Origin: JBBQFC01 sp038321615 | Lineage (GTDB): Bacteria; Bacteroidota; Bacteroidia; Flavobacteriales_D; Cryomorphaceae | Direction: 5' to 3' | Assembly: GCA_038321615.1 (NCBI GenBank) | Contig: JBBQFC010000086.1 | Location: 1-9,727, forward strand | DNA: 9,727 bases | Part shown: one piece after another, positions 1 to 8,500 of the stretch | Numbering within the stretch: the first letter of the stretch is position 1 | How the letters are laid out: every line of letters starts with the position of its first letter | Position numbers and translations under genes: made by a program | The notes under the pieces: generated by a model | The model's input: only the letters and a program-made list of their open reading frames with translations | The model's database searches: none | What the model was told of the DNA's origin: nothing

Positions 1-141
1 CTCATCAATGGAGAATCAAACATCTTGAGCGCAGGAGAGTCGATCATTATTCCCGCTCATTCCCAAAATATTATCAAAGCAAATGAGCGCTTTAAAATAA
101 TATCAACGGTCATTAAAAGCGGCTATGATGAAGTAAGTTAG
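1..141 (+). CDS. C-terminal fragment of a cupin-domain protein
   Basis: The frame is open from the left edge and ends in TAG at 139-141, leaving 46 residues. It shows the second half of a cupin beta-barrel: a glycine-rich turn (AGES), the pattern IIIPAHSQN in which P, H and N match the second cupin motif, and a strand rich in I, V and K (FKIISTVIKSGYDE) that closes the barrel. Small single-domain cupins of this kind often bind a metal or small ligand, but no enzymatic activity can be assigned from this piece. The N-terminal half, with the first metal-binding motif, lies outside the window. It has the same orientation as the ATPase genes downstream but is separated from them by about 160 bases and an apparent rearrangement junction, so a shared operon is not supported. 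The cupin fold is likely and the specific function unknown. Confidence 0.72.
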   Translation, partial: LINGESNILSAGESIIIPAHSQNIIKANERFKIISTVIKSGYDEVS

Positions 142-291
142 GTTAAGACGATTTGTCGTAAAGGGTTTGAAGTATTATCAGACAAGCTAAAGGTTGGAAG
201 TTCGGATTAACGAATGTTTTGGCTCAGTTTGTTTAAATGTTTGTGGGCGAAAAACATTTTCTTTTTTGTGATTCACACTTTTCTTGGATGA

Positions 292-597
292 ATTAGGCTG
301 CGCATCCGAGCTATTGTATTGCTCGTTTTGACCAACCAGTACTTTGATACGATTCCCATTGAAAAAACGCGGAATGCTAAAGCTGAATTGCAAAAGGCGG
401 CTGCAGGACTTGACCCTAACATCATCAAACGCGTGCTTTCAAGTGGAAAACTATCTGATTCCGATCAGGAGGCCATTTTGAAAGTGGCAAAAAAGACAAT
501 CGTTACTTTTGACGATCCTGGCGATGAAAAGAAGGAAGCCAAACCGGAAGAAAAGGTGGTTTCAAATCCTGAGAAGAGCGAAATTCATGGTACCTAA
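292..597 (+). pseudogene. atpA: 3' remnant of F-type (N-ATPase-like) ATP synthase alpha subunit
   Basis: The frame opens after a stop at 289-291 and ends in TAA at 595-597. From about 307 it reads like the C-terminal helical domain of an F1 alpha subunit: a hydrophobic stretch (AIVLLVLTNQYFD), then the IPIEKTRNAKAEL helix, a DPNIIKRVLSSGKLSD segment and QEAILKVAKKTI. These match the family pattern of LTNGYLDD, VPVEK, AEL, then GKLSDE followed by a final helix. After the usual end comes a K/E-rich tail of about 25 residues (from DDPGDEKKEA). The nucleotide-binding N-terminal and central domains (P-loop, some 400 residues) are absent. No ATG is present; TTG at 319 or 328 could start a short product, but that would lack catalytic function. 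The next gene begins 38 bases downstream, as in an operon. The assignment is by pattern recognition; the fragment could also be called an orphan hypothetical protein. Confidence 0.68.
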
Positions 598-635
598 AAA
601 AGCACCGAGTAGGCGGGTTAAAACACTCTTTAACT

Positions 636-3197
636 ATGCGTTTAGATAATTTCAATATTCAAGGGCTAACGGATGAACAAGTTAAAATTGCCCGAGAGAA
701 TTTTGGACAAAACACCTTAAACTACAAACAGGAAAACGGTGTTTTAAATGCCCTAAAAAAATTGGCAAAAGAGCCAATGATCATTCTCTTGTTGGTCGCC
801 TCTGCAATTTACTTTGTAAGTGGTGAAGAAGGTAACGCAATCTTTCTGGCGGCTGCAATTGCGATTGTTTCCGTCATTTCTTTATACCAGGATTCCAGGA
901 GCCGCAATGCTTTACAAAAGCTAAAAACGCTGACCCAACCGAATTCTAAAGTCATTCGAAATGGGAAGTTTGAAGAAACAAAGAGCGAAGACTTAGTCGT
1001 TGGTGACAGTTTGGTAATAGAAGAAGGAACGTCAATTGCAGCCGACGGTGTCATTGTTCACTCCAATGATTTCTCGGTAAACGAATCTATCCTTACAGGC
1101 GAATCCTTATCGGTTTTTAAAGACAAAGACAAAGAAGACAATTTCATTTATACCGGAACAACTGTGGCCAGTGGATTGGCCATTGCGACAATTAACCATA
1201 TCGGTAATGCGACCAAACTAGGCAAAATTGGAAAAAGCCTGGAAAGTATTAAAGAAGAAAAAACCCCCTTAGAGCAGCAAATAAACAACTTTGTAAAAAG
1301 GCTGGTCATAGCTGGCGCAGTTGTTTTCTTGGTGGTTTGGGCCATCAATTATTTCCACTCTTATAATTTTCTAGACAGTTTGCTAAAGGCACTCACTTTA
1401 GCGATGAGTATTTTACCGGAAGAAATCCCCATGGCTTTCAGCGCATTTATGGCCATTGGGGCCTGGCGATTGATGAAAATGGGAATTGTGGTAAAGCAGA
1501 TGAAAACGGTGGAAACATTGGGCAGTGCCACAGTGATCTGCACTGATAAAACAGGCACCATCACCGAGAATAAAATGAGCTTGGCAAAACTGTTTGTACT
1601 GGCAACCCACAATATTTCCAGCCCGGAAGATATATTGACTGATGACGAAAAACAGCTCATCACTATGGCGATGTGGGCAAGTGAACCCATTCCGTTTGAT
1701 CCGATGGAGGTAGCCCTGCACGAAGCTTATGCCAATTCAAAATTGGACGATGAGCGCCCAGATTTCAACATGGTGCATGAATACCCGTTGGATGGAAAAC
1801 CACCCATGATGACCCATTTTTTTGAAAACAAGGCTGGCAAAAGGATTGTAGCAGCCAAAGGGGCCCCAGAAGCATTGACAAATGTTTGCCGATTGACGGA
1901 AACCGAAAAAGAACAAATTGAGAAAGCCATAAAAACGATTACCAGCGAAGGCTACAGGGTTTTAGGTGTAGGGGAAGGTGATTTTGATGGCGATAATTAT
2001 CCCGGCACACAGCAAGAAATCCCTTTTACATTCAAAGGTATAGTAGCCTTTTATGACCCTCCGAAGAAGAACATCGCACAGGTGTTAAAAGACTTTTACA
2101 AAGCGGGAATTGCAGTGAAAATTGTAACAGGCGACAATGCTGAAACCACCACCGCTATTGCCAAGCAAATCGCTTTTGAAGGATATGAACGCACCATGAC
2201 AGGCGATGAGTTGATGCAGTTATCGGATGCCGACTTGAAGGTAAAAGTGAATGAGACAAACATTTTCACAAGAATGTTTCCTGAAGCAAAGTTGAAAATC
2301 ATCAATGCATTAAAATCCAACAATCAAATTGTTGCCATGACAGGCGATGGCGTGAATGATGGGCCTGCCTTGAAAGCGGCACATATCGGTATTGCGATGG
2401 GAAAGAAAGGTACAGAAATAGCCAAACAAGCGGCTTCTCTGATTTTATTGGAAGACGACCTTTCCAAAATGGTCAATGCCGTAGCAATGGGTAGGAGAAT
2501 TTATACCAATCTCAAAAAAGCCATTCAATACATCATATCCATTCATATACCGATTATCCTTACCGTTTTTCTTCCGCTGGCCCTGGGTTGGGTTTATCCG
2601 AATATACTTTCCCCTGTGCACATTATTTTTCTAGAATTAATAATGGGACCCACCTGCTCCATTATTTTTGAAAATGAACCCATGGAAAAAAATACCATGT
2701 TTCAAAAACCGAGACCATTTACCACTACTTTTTTTAATTGGAAGGAACTAACCACAAGTATCATCCAAGGTCTGGCCATTACGGGAGGAACCTTATTTGC
2801 CTATCAATATTCCGTCTATCGGTCATTTGATGAAGCCCATACACGAACCATCGTCTTCACGGTTTTAATTGTTGCCAATGTATTTTTAACGCTGGTTAAT
2901 CGTTCCTTCTATTACTCAATCTTTACCACCCTGAGATACAAAAACAAGTTGATCCCGGTCATTATCGGCATCACGATCGGCATCACAGGACTCCTGCTTT
3001 ACGTGCCACCATTGACCGCGTTTTTTGAATTCGAAATACTTAATATATCGCAGCTATTTACGTGTATAAGTATTGGTTTTGCATCTGTTACATGGTATGA
3101 ATTAGTAAAAATCAGAACAAGGCAAAAAAGCAACGTTAATGGAGTAAGAAAGCGCAAAGCCAAACTTGAAACTGCTAAAACGTCATGGAAACCTTAG
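636..3197 (+). CDS. P2-like P-type cation-transporting ATPase, ion unknown
   Basis: This 853-residue inner-membrane pump should use ATP via a phospho-aspartate to move a cation. All catalytic signatures are present: actuator TGES (154-157), PEEIP in M4 (261-265), the phosphorylation motif DKTGT with Asp304, KGAPEA in the nucleotide domain (408-413), DPPK (474-477), TGDN (498-501) and the hinge TGDGVNDGPALK (569-580). About ten membrane spans fit the hydrophobicity: two near 47-84, two near 223-276 and six from 628 to 822, the P2 (Ca2+/Na+,K+-like) layout. The N-terminus resembles the cation-ATPase N domain (GLTDEQV..AR..FGQN). Against SERCA, the M5 and M6 ligand positions differ (His637, Ile640, Glu667, Met670, Gly671), so a Ca2+ label is not safe. 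The ATG at 636 is the natural start, with no clear ribosome site. The C-terminus ends in a K/R-rich tail and overlaps the atpG remnant by 13 bases. The gene lies between F-ATPase relics, suggesting it was once part of that operon. Confidence 0.96.
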   Translation: MRLDNFNIQGLTDEQVKIARENFGQNTLNYKQENGVLNALKKLAKEPMIILLLVASAIYFVSGEEGNAIFLAAAIAIVSVISLYQDSRSRNALQKLKTLTQPNSKVIRNGKFEETKSEDLVVGDSLVIEEGTSIAADGVIVHSNDFSVNESILTGESLSVFKDKDKEDNFIYTGTTVASGLAIATINHIGNATKLGKIGKSLESIKEEKTPLEQQINNFVKRLVIAGAVVFLVVWAINYFHSYNFLDSLLKALTLAMSILPEEIPMAFSAFMAIGAWRLMKMGIVVKQMKTVETLGSATVICTDKTGTITENKMSLAKLFVLATHNISSPEDILTDDEKQLITMAMWASEPIPFDPMEVALHEAYANSKLDDERPDFNMVHEYPLDGKPPMMTHFFENKAGKRIVAAKGAPEALTNVCRLTETEKEQIEKAIKTITSEGYRVLGVGEGDFDGDNYPGTQQEIPFTFKGIVAFYDPPKKNIAQVLKDFYKAGIAVKIVTGDNAETTTAIAKQIAFEGYERTMTGDELMQLSDADLKVKVNETNIFTRMFPEAKLKIINALKSNNQIVAMTGDGVNDGPALKAAHIGIAMGKKGTEIAKQAASLILLEDDLSKMVNAVAMGRRIYTNLKKAIQYIISIHIPIILTVFLPLALGWVYPNILSPVHIIFLELIMGPTCSIIFENEPMEKNTMFQKPRPFTTTFFNWKELTTSIIQGLAITGGTLFAYQYSVYRSFDEAHTRTIVFTVLIVANVFLTLVNRSFYYSIFTTLRYKNKLIPVIIGITIGITGLLLYVPPLTAFFEFEILNISQLFTCISIGFASVTWYELVKIRTRQKSNVNGVRKRKAKLETAKTSWKP

Positions 3198-3493
3198 CCC
3201 ATATTCAGCAAAAACTAAACAGTGCCGAAGACTTGAAATCTGTGGTGCGCACCATGAAGGCGATGGCTCCTTCCGATATGGGACAATGCGAGAGAATCGC
3301 AGGCTGCTCTCGCGTCATCATGCCTGCGTTGGATTCATCGCTCACTCTCGCGTTTGTTGCGGCCATACGGGTCATAAAATCAAAGACTAATCACAACGTG
3401 AATCCGAAAGCGCCAGACGTGCAATTGAATGGTCAATCGCGGGACGCAGGCTATGATGGAGAGCGAAAAACAGCTTTCGCTATTCAGAGATAA
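3185..3493 (+). pseudogene. atpG: 5' remnant of F1 gamma subunit (N-ATPase-like), truncated
   Basis: The 102-codon frame starts with ATG at 3185, inside the last codons of the P-type ATPase. Its first ~40 residues fit the N-terminal helix of an F1 gamma subunit of the alternate (N-ATPase) class: METLAHIQQKL, then NSAEDLKSVVRTMKAMA and a degraded SDMGQCE where the family has roughly SNIGQYE. The pair SAEDL..VVRTMKA is the distinctive part. Homology fades by about 3305; the remaining ~60 residues resemble nothing in the family, and no other frame continues it. A complete gamma is close to 290 residues, so the rotor shaft and C-terminal helix are lost. The reading frame stays open to TAA at 3491-3493, so a short nonfunctional peptide could be made by coupling to the ATPase upstream. 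The other F1Fo genes are not in this window, apart from the atpA tail. Confidence 0.72.
3288..3313. repeat. inverted repeat at the end of the gamma homology
   Basis: GCGAGAG at 3288-3294 is the exact reverse complement of CTCTCGC at 3307-3313, with a 12-base loop. With one G-U wobble the stem extends by two pairs on the outside (3286-3315). The motif CTCTCGCGT recurs directly about 38 bases downstream. The structure lies where recognisable atpG sequence ends. No T-run follows, so it does not look like an intrinsic terminator. It could be chance or a trace of the rearrangement. Confidence 0.35.
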
Positions 3494-3584
3494 TTGACGA
3501 ATCTCGATATCAAGTTATTTCTCCCGTCGGTCGAAATGACATATGCTGTTTGGACTACATTCAAAAATATCAATTATTCCTACC
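3314..3584. other. non-coding junction region between atpG remnant and T9SS pseudogene
   Basis: No convincing gene is seen here. The plus-strand frame of the atpG remnant continues to 3493 without family resemblance, and the minus-strand frames are short and broken. A small perfect hairpin is present: AGCGAAA at 3462-3468 pairs with TTTCGCT at 3475-3481 across a six-base loop. It lacks a T-tract, so terminator function for either converging transcript is not supported. Coding remnants converge on this segment from both sides. It may hold degraded sequence from genes lost in the rearrangement. Confidence 0.45.
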
Positions 3585-4469
3585 CTAACTTCCGACCAAA
3601 ACAAGTCGCTTGGTAAGTTCAGTATTCACTATTCGAACGTGTACAATGTAAATTCCCAGCGTTAGATTATCTAGATCAAGTCGAACCTCGTCTTCAAAGA
3701 TGAAAATGCGGCCCTGAGCGCTGATTTCTCTTCCAAGACGATCGTAGATTTTTATGAATTCGATTGGAGTCGATCCCAAGTCAGCAATGGTATAGATTCC
3801 TGTAGAAGCGTTGGGGAAAACACGAAGTTTGTGCTCGCCGTGGAATTTACCCGAAAGAATTTTTCCGTTACAATTTGGAGAAAACACGACTGTATCAATA
3901 GGTGAAGGACCAAAATAATTAAGCGTGGATTGACAAACCGTATAACTGACTTCGAAAATGTTAAGAAGTGGCACGAAAGGATGACTAACACTTCCAATTC
4001 CTTGGATGTAGGCATCAGTGAAACTGACGTAAAACTTTTTCCGCGTTGGGCCTTGAATGACAATATCCTCTATATCAGTTACTATTCCAGCTTAGCCCTA
4101 GAAACTGTTCGCCGTATCACCAATTGAAAGCCCAAAATTGTAGAGCAGTTGCCATTCTCCTGTGAACTCAGGATCGGACCATCCCTCATAGCAATCTTGA
4201 ATGGGAGCTATTCTCTTCAAAAACACTTTAAGGCTATCTGAATAAATTTTTGCGATGAGTGTCTGATTAGCCATTATGAGATTAAAAGTTTCGAACGCAG
4301 GATCTGGATTAGTAAAATGATAATTATGGTAGGTTGTGGTCGTTGAGCCAGGATCTCCAGAATAACAGCTATCCAAATAATCTGCTTAGAAATTTGGCAT
4401 CAGCGAGTCATTCTGAGCCACTGCCTGAAGGCTTGCAACTAAACCGAAAAAGAACAAGAGATATTTCAT
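3585..4469 (-). pseudogene. Secreted T9SS type A cargo protein, interrupted by three in-frame stops
   Basis: Read on the minus strand from ATG at 4469-4467 to TAG at 3587-3585, one continuous frame of 294 codons covers a whole secreted protein. It begins with a clear Sec signal peptide (MKYLLFFFGLVASLQAVAQ, cleavage likely after AVA or at the Q). A middle domain follows, with phrases such as LLYNFGLSIGDT, VTDIEDIVIQG, RKKFYV and YIQGIGSVSHP that recur in Bacteroidota secreted proteins of unknown function. The last ~80 codons are a T9SS type A sorting domain (LRVFPNASTG..., IKIYDRLGREI, then LTLGIYIVHVRI and TKRLVLV). Internal stops occur at codon 28 (TAA, 4388-4386), codon 124 (TAG, 4100-4098) and codon 126 (TAA, 4094-4092). 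No frameshift is needed. The sorting motif has FPNAST where FPNPST is usual. The start lies 40 bases downstream of tsaD in the same direction, but a functional link is not evident. It is almost certainly inactive as full-length protein. Confidence 0.86.
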
Positions 4470-4509
4470 TGCCTTAATTTCGTTAAATCTAAAAATGGCT
4501 GCGATATTC

Positions 4510-5535
4510 TCACTCAATCTCCCATTTTGCCACGGCTGCATCGGCCAAGGCTCCCAACTCACCCGCTTCAAGAGCAAATTTTCCGGCTATTGCAATCATT
4601 GCCCCATTGTCGGTGCAATACTGTATTGGTGGGGTGTAGGTATTCCAACCGTATTTTTGAGCGTGCGTTTGCAATTGAGCTCTTAATTCGGAATTGGCCG
4701 AAACTCCACCTGCCAAAGCTACTTCGCGGATACCGGTATGCTTTGTGGCAAAGATCAACTGCTCCAAAAGCATACTTACAATGGTAAATTGAATCGATGC
4801 CGCGAGATCGTTCAGATGCTGTTCGATAAAATCGGGGTTAGATTTGAGCGATCGATCTATGAATTGTTTGATATTTGATTTCAATCCGCTGAAGCTCAAA
4901 TCAATGCCTGGAACTTTGGGCTTGGTAAAAGCAAATTTTCGGGGGTCGCCAGATTGTGCTAGTTTGTCAATGAGTGGCCCACCTGGGTAGGGCAGCCCGA
5001 GCAATTTGGCCGCTTTGTCGAAGGCTTCGCCTGCAGCGTCGTCGAGTGTTTCACCCAGAATGCGATATTCGAAGGGGCTATCAACCTTCAAAATAAGCGT
5101 ATGCCCGCCACTTACCGTGAGGCAGAGAAACGGAAAAGAAGGCTTGGACGCTCCGGTATCTATAAAATGTGCCAATACATGCGCTCGAATATGGTGGATG
5201 GGAATAGCCGGAACGCCTAAGGCCTGAGCAAGACTTTTCGCGAAGCTGCTGCCGACGAGTAAAGAACCCAAGAGTCCGGGCCCCCGTGTGTAAGCGATGG
5301 CATCGAGCTGAGATTTATCGATTTTGGCTTCGGCCAAAGCTGCTTCAACCACTGGAAGAATATCGCGTTGATGCGCACGTGAAGCGGCTTCAGGGACTAC
5401 TCCGCCAAAGTTGCGGTGAAAAGCCTGATCAGCCGTTATATTGGCGTGAATTTTGTCATCCACAAGCACTGCCGCAGACGTATCGTCGCATGAGGATTCA
5501 ATGCCCAGGATAACAATCTGTCGAGTTGGTGTCAA
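4510..5535 (-). CDS. tsaD: tRNA N6-adenosine threonylcarbamoyltransferase TsaD
   Basis: TsaD (Gcp/YgjD/Kae1 family) transfers the threonylcarbamoyl group from threonylcarbamoyl-AMP to A37 of ANN-decoding tRNAs, in the cytoplasm with TsaB and TsaE. Numbered from the TTG at 5535 (341 residues), the sequence shows GIESSCDDTSAAV near 11-23, the metal ligands HIRAH (His115, His119), SGGHT (142-146), GETLDDAAGEAFDK (161-174), LSFSGLK (213-219), GGVSANS (276-282) and CTDNGAMIA with Asp309. E. coli TsaD has His111, His115 and Asp300, so this start gives matching spacing and length. There is no ATG upstream of the conserved core. A longer frame begins at TTG 5598 and adds 21 residues not expected in the family; TTG 5565 is intermediate. 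The gene ends in TAG or TAA-type stop at 4510-4512 and looks fully intact. It is divergent from tamB, with overlapping 5' ends. Confidence 0.97.
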   Translation of the reverse strand: MTPTRQIVILGIESSCDDTSAAVLVDDKIHANITADQAFHRNFGGVVPEAASRAHQRDILPVVEAALAEAKIDKSQLDAIAYTRGPGLLGSLLVGSSFAKSLAQALGVPAIPIHHIRAHVLAHFIDTGASKPSFPFLCLTVSGGHTLILKVDSPFEYRILGETLDDAAGEAFDKAAKLLGLPYPGGPLIDKLAQSGDPRKFAFTKPKVPGIDLSFSGLKSNIKQFIDRSLKSNPDFIEQHLNDLAASIQFTIVSMLLEQLIFATKHTGIREVALAGGVSANSELRAQLQTHAQKYGWNTYTPPIQYCTDNGAMIAIAGKFALEAGELGALADAAVAKWEIE

Positions 5536-8500
5536 TTCCTTAATAGCTTGTGTTAATTTCGACAAAAATACCCTTTCGGCAATAAAGCGCTTTCGCAAAA
5601 TAGCAATTGGCCTATTAATTGGGCTTTTCTCCGTGTTTCTCCTGTTTGTCGTGGCCGTAAATATTCCACAAGTGCAGCAGAAGCTCGGACAATACGCTGC
5701 CAGTTACTTGAGCAGGGAGTTAGGTGTACCTGTAGCTGTAAAGGATTTGCGCGTTAAATTTTTCTCGACCATCGCGCTAAATAGCGTCTATATAAGTGAC
5801 GAATCGGGTGATACCCTCCTTTATATCGGCGAGCTTGGCCTCGACATAAAGCATACCGGAATCTTTTCTGGAAAGCCACAAATAAACGGGGTAAGCATCA
5901 CTAAACTTTCACTGAACTACCGGGAAACGGGGGAGAAAAGCTCCAATTTAGATTTTCTGATCAATTATTTTTCGCCAGTTACAGAGCCGGAGATCATTGA
6001 TACCGTAGTTTATCCGCGCGGTGCACCCACCGTCATTTCGGAGTTGGTTCTCGACAACTGCCAATTTACCTACCAGGCTTATCGCGTTGGCAAGTATGAT
6101 GGCACCATTAATTTCGACAGTTTAAAGGTGCAAAATCTATCAGGTCATATTCACGATATGGAGATCTATGATGACTCCTTGAGCGCTTACCTCGAAGATT
6201 TGAGATTGCAGGAAGAAAGCGGATTTGAATTAAAAGAACTCAGCGGACAGTTTCAAATGAATGGAACGCAATTGCGGTTAGATAAGATGCTATTTACCAC
6301 CAACTCCAGCGCCTTGTATGGCTCTATAGCCCTTCGGCAGGAGAACTGGGCTTCTTGGTCGCGTTTGTATTCAGATATTATTTGGCAGGCGCAGTTTGAT
6401 TCCAGTAAGTTCAATCTCGGAGACCTGCAATATTTCACTTCGGGTTTTGAAGCGACTACACTCGATTTGTATATCGATGGGGCACTGCGCGGCAGTCTCA
6501 GCGATCTGCGTTCGCGCGACCTAACATTGAGAGCTGGCAACCGATCGGTGCTTCGCGGCAGCGCATCAATCCAAGGTCTTCCAAATATAGCCAGCAGCTT
6601 TATTGATGCCCAAATAGAACAGCTCTCCACCGATTATCAAGATGTAGAAAGGATTCGCTCACAGCTCAATTTTGAGGGGTCGGAAGGTATAATTCCAAAG
6701 GAAATGAGCCGCGCTGGTAATCTCTATTTCAACGGAAGTTTTACCGGGTTTCCAAGCGATTATGTGGCCTACGGAAGTTTGCTAAGCGAGATTGGTGCGC
6801 TGGATCTCGATTTGAACTTTAAGCGCGACACACTCAATAATGTGCGCTATACGGGCGGCGTTGCGGCAAAGCAATTTGGAATCGGGCAACTCTTGGATAT
6901 TGCGGACTTGGGAAAGGTTACTGCGAAAACTTCCATAAAGGCGTTTTCAAAAAACGGTCTTATTGAAGCCGAGCTCGACGGCAACGTGGCTCGATTGGTT
7001 TATCGGGGTTACGAATATTCCAATCTGGAAGTAGATGGAAAGTTGATCAAAAAGGGATACAGCGGAAGTCTGGTTTCAACCGACCCGAATTTTAATCTGC
7101 TATTCGATGGATTAATCGATTTTTCTTCCGAAGTGCCTGTTCTCAATTTCCAAGCGGATATCTTCAATCTCAATTTGTCAAAACTTAATTTGGTCAACTC
7201 GACCCGTGAGATAGCGATCAGCTCGAAGATAAGTTTGAACGGCGAAGGAAAAGGAATCGATGATGTCTATGGTTCGGCGGAAGCTGCTGATACCTACGTT
7301 TGTATAGGCGACTCGGTAATTTTTATCAATCAAATGAATCTCTACGCCGCCGGAAACGAGCAGAATAGGCGGCTGAGCTTCGAGAGCAGTATCGTGGATG
7401 CCACCGTTACAGGGTCATTCAACATTGAAACGCTGGTAGAAAGTTTTCAGGCTTTGGGACATGAAATTCTCCCCACCTATTTCGATTCGATTCCCAATTA
7501 CGCAGGAAACAATTTGGCTTTTAATCTGGCATACAAGCAGAGCAATGGAATCACAGATTTTCTATTGCCCGGCTTGCAAATAGCAGCAAACACTTCGGCT
7601 TACGGTAGTCTAAACAGCTTTAGCAATACCGCTTCGTTGGCGATACAATCGCCGCTGCTCGCTTACAAAGATTTTACGCTCCAAGGTGTCCGTATAGATA
7701 TGAGCATGGTGCAATCGAATCTCGATTTTAAAGTAAATGCCGACTCAGCAGATTATTCGGGTGTGCATTTCGATCAAATCGACTTGACGCTTCTTGCCAA
7801 GAATGACAGTTTAAGTCTTAAAACAGATTGGTACAACTCCAATGGCTCCTTTTCTGGCGATCTGAAGCTAGCCGCCAGCTTCGACACCCCCGATACCGTG
7901 AATCTGTTTCTGTCAGAGTTAAAACTCAATAGCTACGAGAATCGCTGGGAACTGGGAGATTCAGCCAATATTCGGATAGGGAAGGAGTACTACCGGGTTG
8001 ACAACTTGAATTTGAGCAGCGGTATTCAAGCGCTCGATTTAGACGGGCTTTTAAGCCGGTCGAAGTCGGAAGCGCTCAATCTGGAATTGCGCAACATTGA
8101 TATTGCCGCCTTAAGCGAAATACCCGGCTTGTTGCCCATGGAGCTCAAAGGGACCCTGAATCTAACAGCGTCCTTGCAGGATTTTTATGAAAATAGACTT
8201 TTCCGAGGTCGTGGGCGACTCGATTCACTTCGCTACGGGTCGCAAGAAGTAGGCGACATAAACATTTCGGCCAATTTCGATCCGGCCTCCAGGCAGGTAG
8301 ATTTGGATGCCGAATGGTTTAATCGCGATCGGAAAATATTCGATTTTGTAGGAGCTTACGCCTTAGAAGGAGAAAATCCGCTCTATGGAAAAATTCTACT
8401 AAAGGATTTTAATCTCGGTTTTATCAATGAGTTGAAAGTACCCGAAGTGAGCAACTTTTCGGGCTTTGCCAATGGAGAAATCAAAGTGGAAGGGAAGCTT

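Noticed and set aside
148..159. Small hairpin ACGA-TTTG-TCGT after the cupin gene as a terminator
   Set aside because: The stem is only four base pairs and has no T-tract.
187..393. Minus-strand open frame of 68 codons over the cupin-atpA gap
   Set aside because: It is low-complexity in composition, has no recognisable domain, and overlaps the alpha-subunit remnant on the other strand, which has better support.
809..2323. Several minus-strand open frames inside the P-type ATPase
   Set aside because: They lie opposite conserved ATPase motifs and have no family resemblance of their own; they are shadows.
3166..3390. Alternative plus-strand frame beginning just before the atpG start
   Set aside because: It overlaps the frame that carries the gamma-subunit motif and has no resemblance to a known protein.
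3752..4063. Minus-strand 103-codon frame shifted relative to the T9SS pseudogene
   Set aside because: The frame with signal peptide, middle domain and sorting domain is a different one and stays continuous across this region, so no frameshift product is needed.
3930..4127. Plus-strand 65-codon frame across the T9SS pseudogene
   Set aside because: The minus strand here encodes a continuous recognisable secreted protein apart from stops, so the plus frame is a shadow.
3585..4469. Altered genetic code as the reason for in-frame TAA and TAG
   Set aside because: The P-type ATPase, atpA and T9SS frames use TAG and TAA as ordinary terminators at sensible ends, so recoding is not plausible.
5584..5593. 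Perfect palindrome AAAGCGCTTT at the tsaD/tamB junction as an operator
   Set aside because: It is ten bases, inside coding sequence on the tamB strand, with no second copy; chance is the simpler explanation.
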